Below are positions 19,291 through 20,929 of a stretch of DNA of 20,929 bases, piece after piece. The stretch is taken from the NCBI RefSeq assembly GCF_008831285.2, contig NW_022205036.1:1-20929 (forward strand). Reading direction: 5' to 3'. The DNA comes from Nymphaea colorata (Eukaryota; Streptophyta; Magnoliopsida; Nymphaeales; Nymphaeaceae). The translations under genes and the position numbers were made by a program. The notes under the pieces are model-generated. The model ran no database searches. It had not been told where the DNA came from and worked only from the letters and a program-made list of their open reading frames with translations. Within the stretch, counting starts at the first letter, position 1; each line of letters begins with the position of its first letter.

Positions 19291-20796
19291 TCAGTTGTTG
19301 GTAGTAACGTTGGTCACAGCTGTGGGCTACCATCCTTCAGGTTTTGGCTCGTTGAAGAACCATTCCCAGAAAGATTCATTCATTTATGTTGTCTGCAGCT
19401 CTCGAGCGGATTAACTCGGATTAATCTTTCTATCACTTGTTTGGATTTCTAGGATATGTCCTTATGGATATACTCGAAACTTCCCTTTCTTATTTTTTCA
19501 AAGAGGTCTGCCTCAGTTTTGGCTCTAAAGGGATAGTTTCCTTGCAAAATTACGAAAAAGAAGATGCCTAAACTCCACAGATCGGTGTATATGGGGACAT
19601 GATCCTTTTTGGAGACGATTTAGGGGGCCATATAGGTAGGAGTCCCACAGAAAGTGTCGATGGTATTGGGTGGAACTGACTCTAAGCTGAAGCCAAAGTC
19701 GATCAGTTTCAATTCCTTGTTGCGGTTGAGCAGTATATTCTCCGCTTGATATCCCTGTGAACAATATTCCGTTCGTGCAAGTAGCGTAATGTCTCAGCAA
19801 TAGTCCTTAAGAACTGTTTGGCCTATGCTTCCTGGAGGCGATGCTATTTTTTGGAAAGGAGATAGTTGTAGAGGGAATTGGCGCCTCCATACTCCTGGAT
19901 AAGATAGATCTCTGAGGCGCCCTCGATGACGTCTATGAGTTTGGCTATGACAGGATGGCTGAGCTTCGCAAGGATGTTGATCTACCGTTCAAGATTCCTG
20001 AGCTTGTTCGGTTCGTCCAAACGTTTCTTTTCGTAGATCTTTATGGCTACTTTCTAGTTGGTACGCTTGCTGATGCCCATCTTGACGATACCGTAGGCGC
20101 CCTTTCCCAACTCCTCGTATACTTGATAGTACTTGAGTTCCTCTTCTCCTTTTATCTCGAAGTCAACATTCATAAATTTCTTCTTTATTGCTTTGCTGGA
20201 TCTCTCCTTCTGCTCCATCTTTTTTACTTGAGTTTGTTCATGTAGTTGGGCGGGTACTGCTGCTGGAGGAGGTTGTTGAACAGCTCCTTATTTTGAATTT
20301 TTGCCCTTTCCTCCTCTTTCTCGAGGGATTACTCCTCCTCTTTGAGTTTGAGGTCCGTTACGTCTTTTCCTTGCTGCTCTCCTTCAATTTCAAGTTTTTG
20401 TTTGACCCGCTGGTAGAGGTCCGTCTACTTCTTGCATTTATCTCTTCCTCAAGCTTCTTGGGCGGCGTGCTTCTCCTTGTGGTCACTATAATCCCTTCCC
20501 TTTTCTTTATGGCAGCCTATAAGGAGCTCTCCTTCACCCCAACAGAATTTTCTACATGATTTCATCTTTACTGAGCTTGCTGAGGTGGAGGACTCTTTTT
20601 TCATAGACATCGAAGCTGGTCCTGCTGGCCTTTGAGCCACCCCTTTCGGTATTTTGCTGCGACTGTACATCCTCTTCCTCTTTGGTATTCTTGGAGACTG
20701 ATTTTTCTTGGTGAGAGGAGCGGTACTTTTGAAGCGTAGGAAATTGGGTGTGATGTTTCTTTGGTGCGTAGGTTTGGTATCTTTGTTGGAAAACAT
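19291..20796 (-). CDS. Protein kinase, CAMK-like catalytic domain with basic and coiled-coil N-terminal extension (frame broken)
   Basis: The ATG at 20796 starts MFSNKDTKPTHQRNITPNFL, a basic Ser/Pro/Lys-rich head. Several small frame breaks between about 20560 and 20210 interrupt a Glu/Lys/Gln coiled coil (VKQKLEIEGEQQGKDVTDL). The kinase domain then runs from about 20150 to 19340: glycine loop LGKGAYGIVK, VAIKIY lysine, alpha-C LER[E]INIL, HRDIK (one base missing near 19747), ENILL, DFGFS, CGTPTYMAP[E]IV, and TDLWSLGIFFFVILQGNYPF. It ends after NESFWEWFFNEPKPEGW at TGA 19293-19291. All catalytic residues (Lys, alpha-C Glu, HRD Asp, DFG Asp) are present, so it should be active on Ser/Thr. 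The fold is closest in look to the CAMK/SNF1/MARK group; I cannot name the subfamily. In-frame TAA and TAG at invariant Glu positions make this gene the best witness to the genetic code. Confidence 0.82.
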
Positions 20797-20900
20797 GCCC
20801 GTAGCTGATTCTTAACTATAATTGCAATTATAATCTATAAAAAAAACAATGATAATGGCGTGTAATGTGCTACCATAGCCCTCCCAAGGGATATAACAAT
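20797..20900. promoter_or_regulatory. Short subtelomeric promoter region of the kinase gene
   Basis: Only about 104 bp separate the kinase ATG from the telomere repeats, so promoter and 5' leader must fit here. AT-rich near the gene; no element recognised. Confidence 0.5.
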
Positions 20901-20929
20901 GGGGTTGGGGTTGGGGGTTGGGGTTGGGT
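20901..20929 (+). repeat. Telomere, G4T2 repeats
   Basis: The window ends in consecutive GGGGTT units, one with an extra G (GGGGGTT), the G-rich strand running 5' to 3' outward. This is the oligohymenophorean ciliate type (Tetrahymena and relatives), not the G4T4 of spirotrichs. It marks a true macronuclear chromosome end. Confidence 0.93.

Overview
The window is the end of a ciliate macronuclear chromosome, most likely from a peritrich (Carchesium/Campanella/Vorticella-like). Four things support this. The right end is a G4T2 telomere. In-frame TAA and TAG are common in every AT-rich coding stretch, and TGA is the only stop. In the protein kinase, TAA and TAG fall on glutamates that are nearly invariant in that family (the APE motif and the alpha-C helix), so UAR reads as Glu, the peritrich code, rather than Gln. 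Finally, introns are 20 nt long; four were found by restoring frame. Intergenic gaps are about 35 to 300 bp. The left edge has no telomere, so the chromosome continues that way.

Layout. Positions 57-11852 hold a tandem duplication of a two-gene module on the + strand. The first gene is a full-length ABCC/MRP-type ABC transporter (57-3919 and 6487-10316). The second is a pyruvoyl-dependent decarboxylase of the phosphatidylserine decarboxylase / PsiD-like family (4130-5506 and 10516-11852). A small gene for a charged helical protein with a C-terminal membrane segment (5617-6187) lies between the copies. Then come a U4/U6 snRNP protein Prp4 homologue (-, 11983-13168), a long coiled-coil protein (+, 13339-15765), a CEP164 homologue (-, 15980-18255), an unrecognised Ser/Pro/Lys-rich protein (+, about 18406-19258), and a CAMK-like protein kinase with an N-terminal extension (-, 19291-20796). 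The kinase starts about 100 bp from the telomere.

Two features cut across the genes. First, the two NBDs of each transporter and the decarboxylase body are GC-rich islands (about 65-68% in samples) inside AT-rich surroundings (about 35%). The islands are almost identical between the two copies even at silent sites, while the AT-rich parts of the same genes have diverged. This looks like GC-biased gene conversion between tandem duplicates. Second, almost every gene has single-base frame breaks, and wherever the frame can be tracked the net shift equals lost bases. That points to deletion errors in the read or assembly rather than wholesale pseudogene decay.

CEP164, the long coiled-coil protein and the divergent small gene form a plausible ciliary/basal-body neighbourhood. 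The transporter-decarboxylase pair may act on one substrate or product, but the sequence does not say which.
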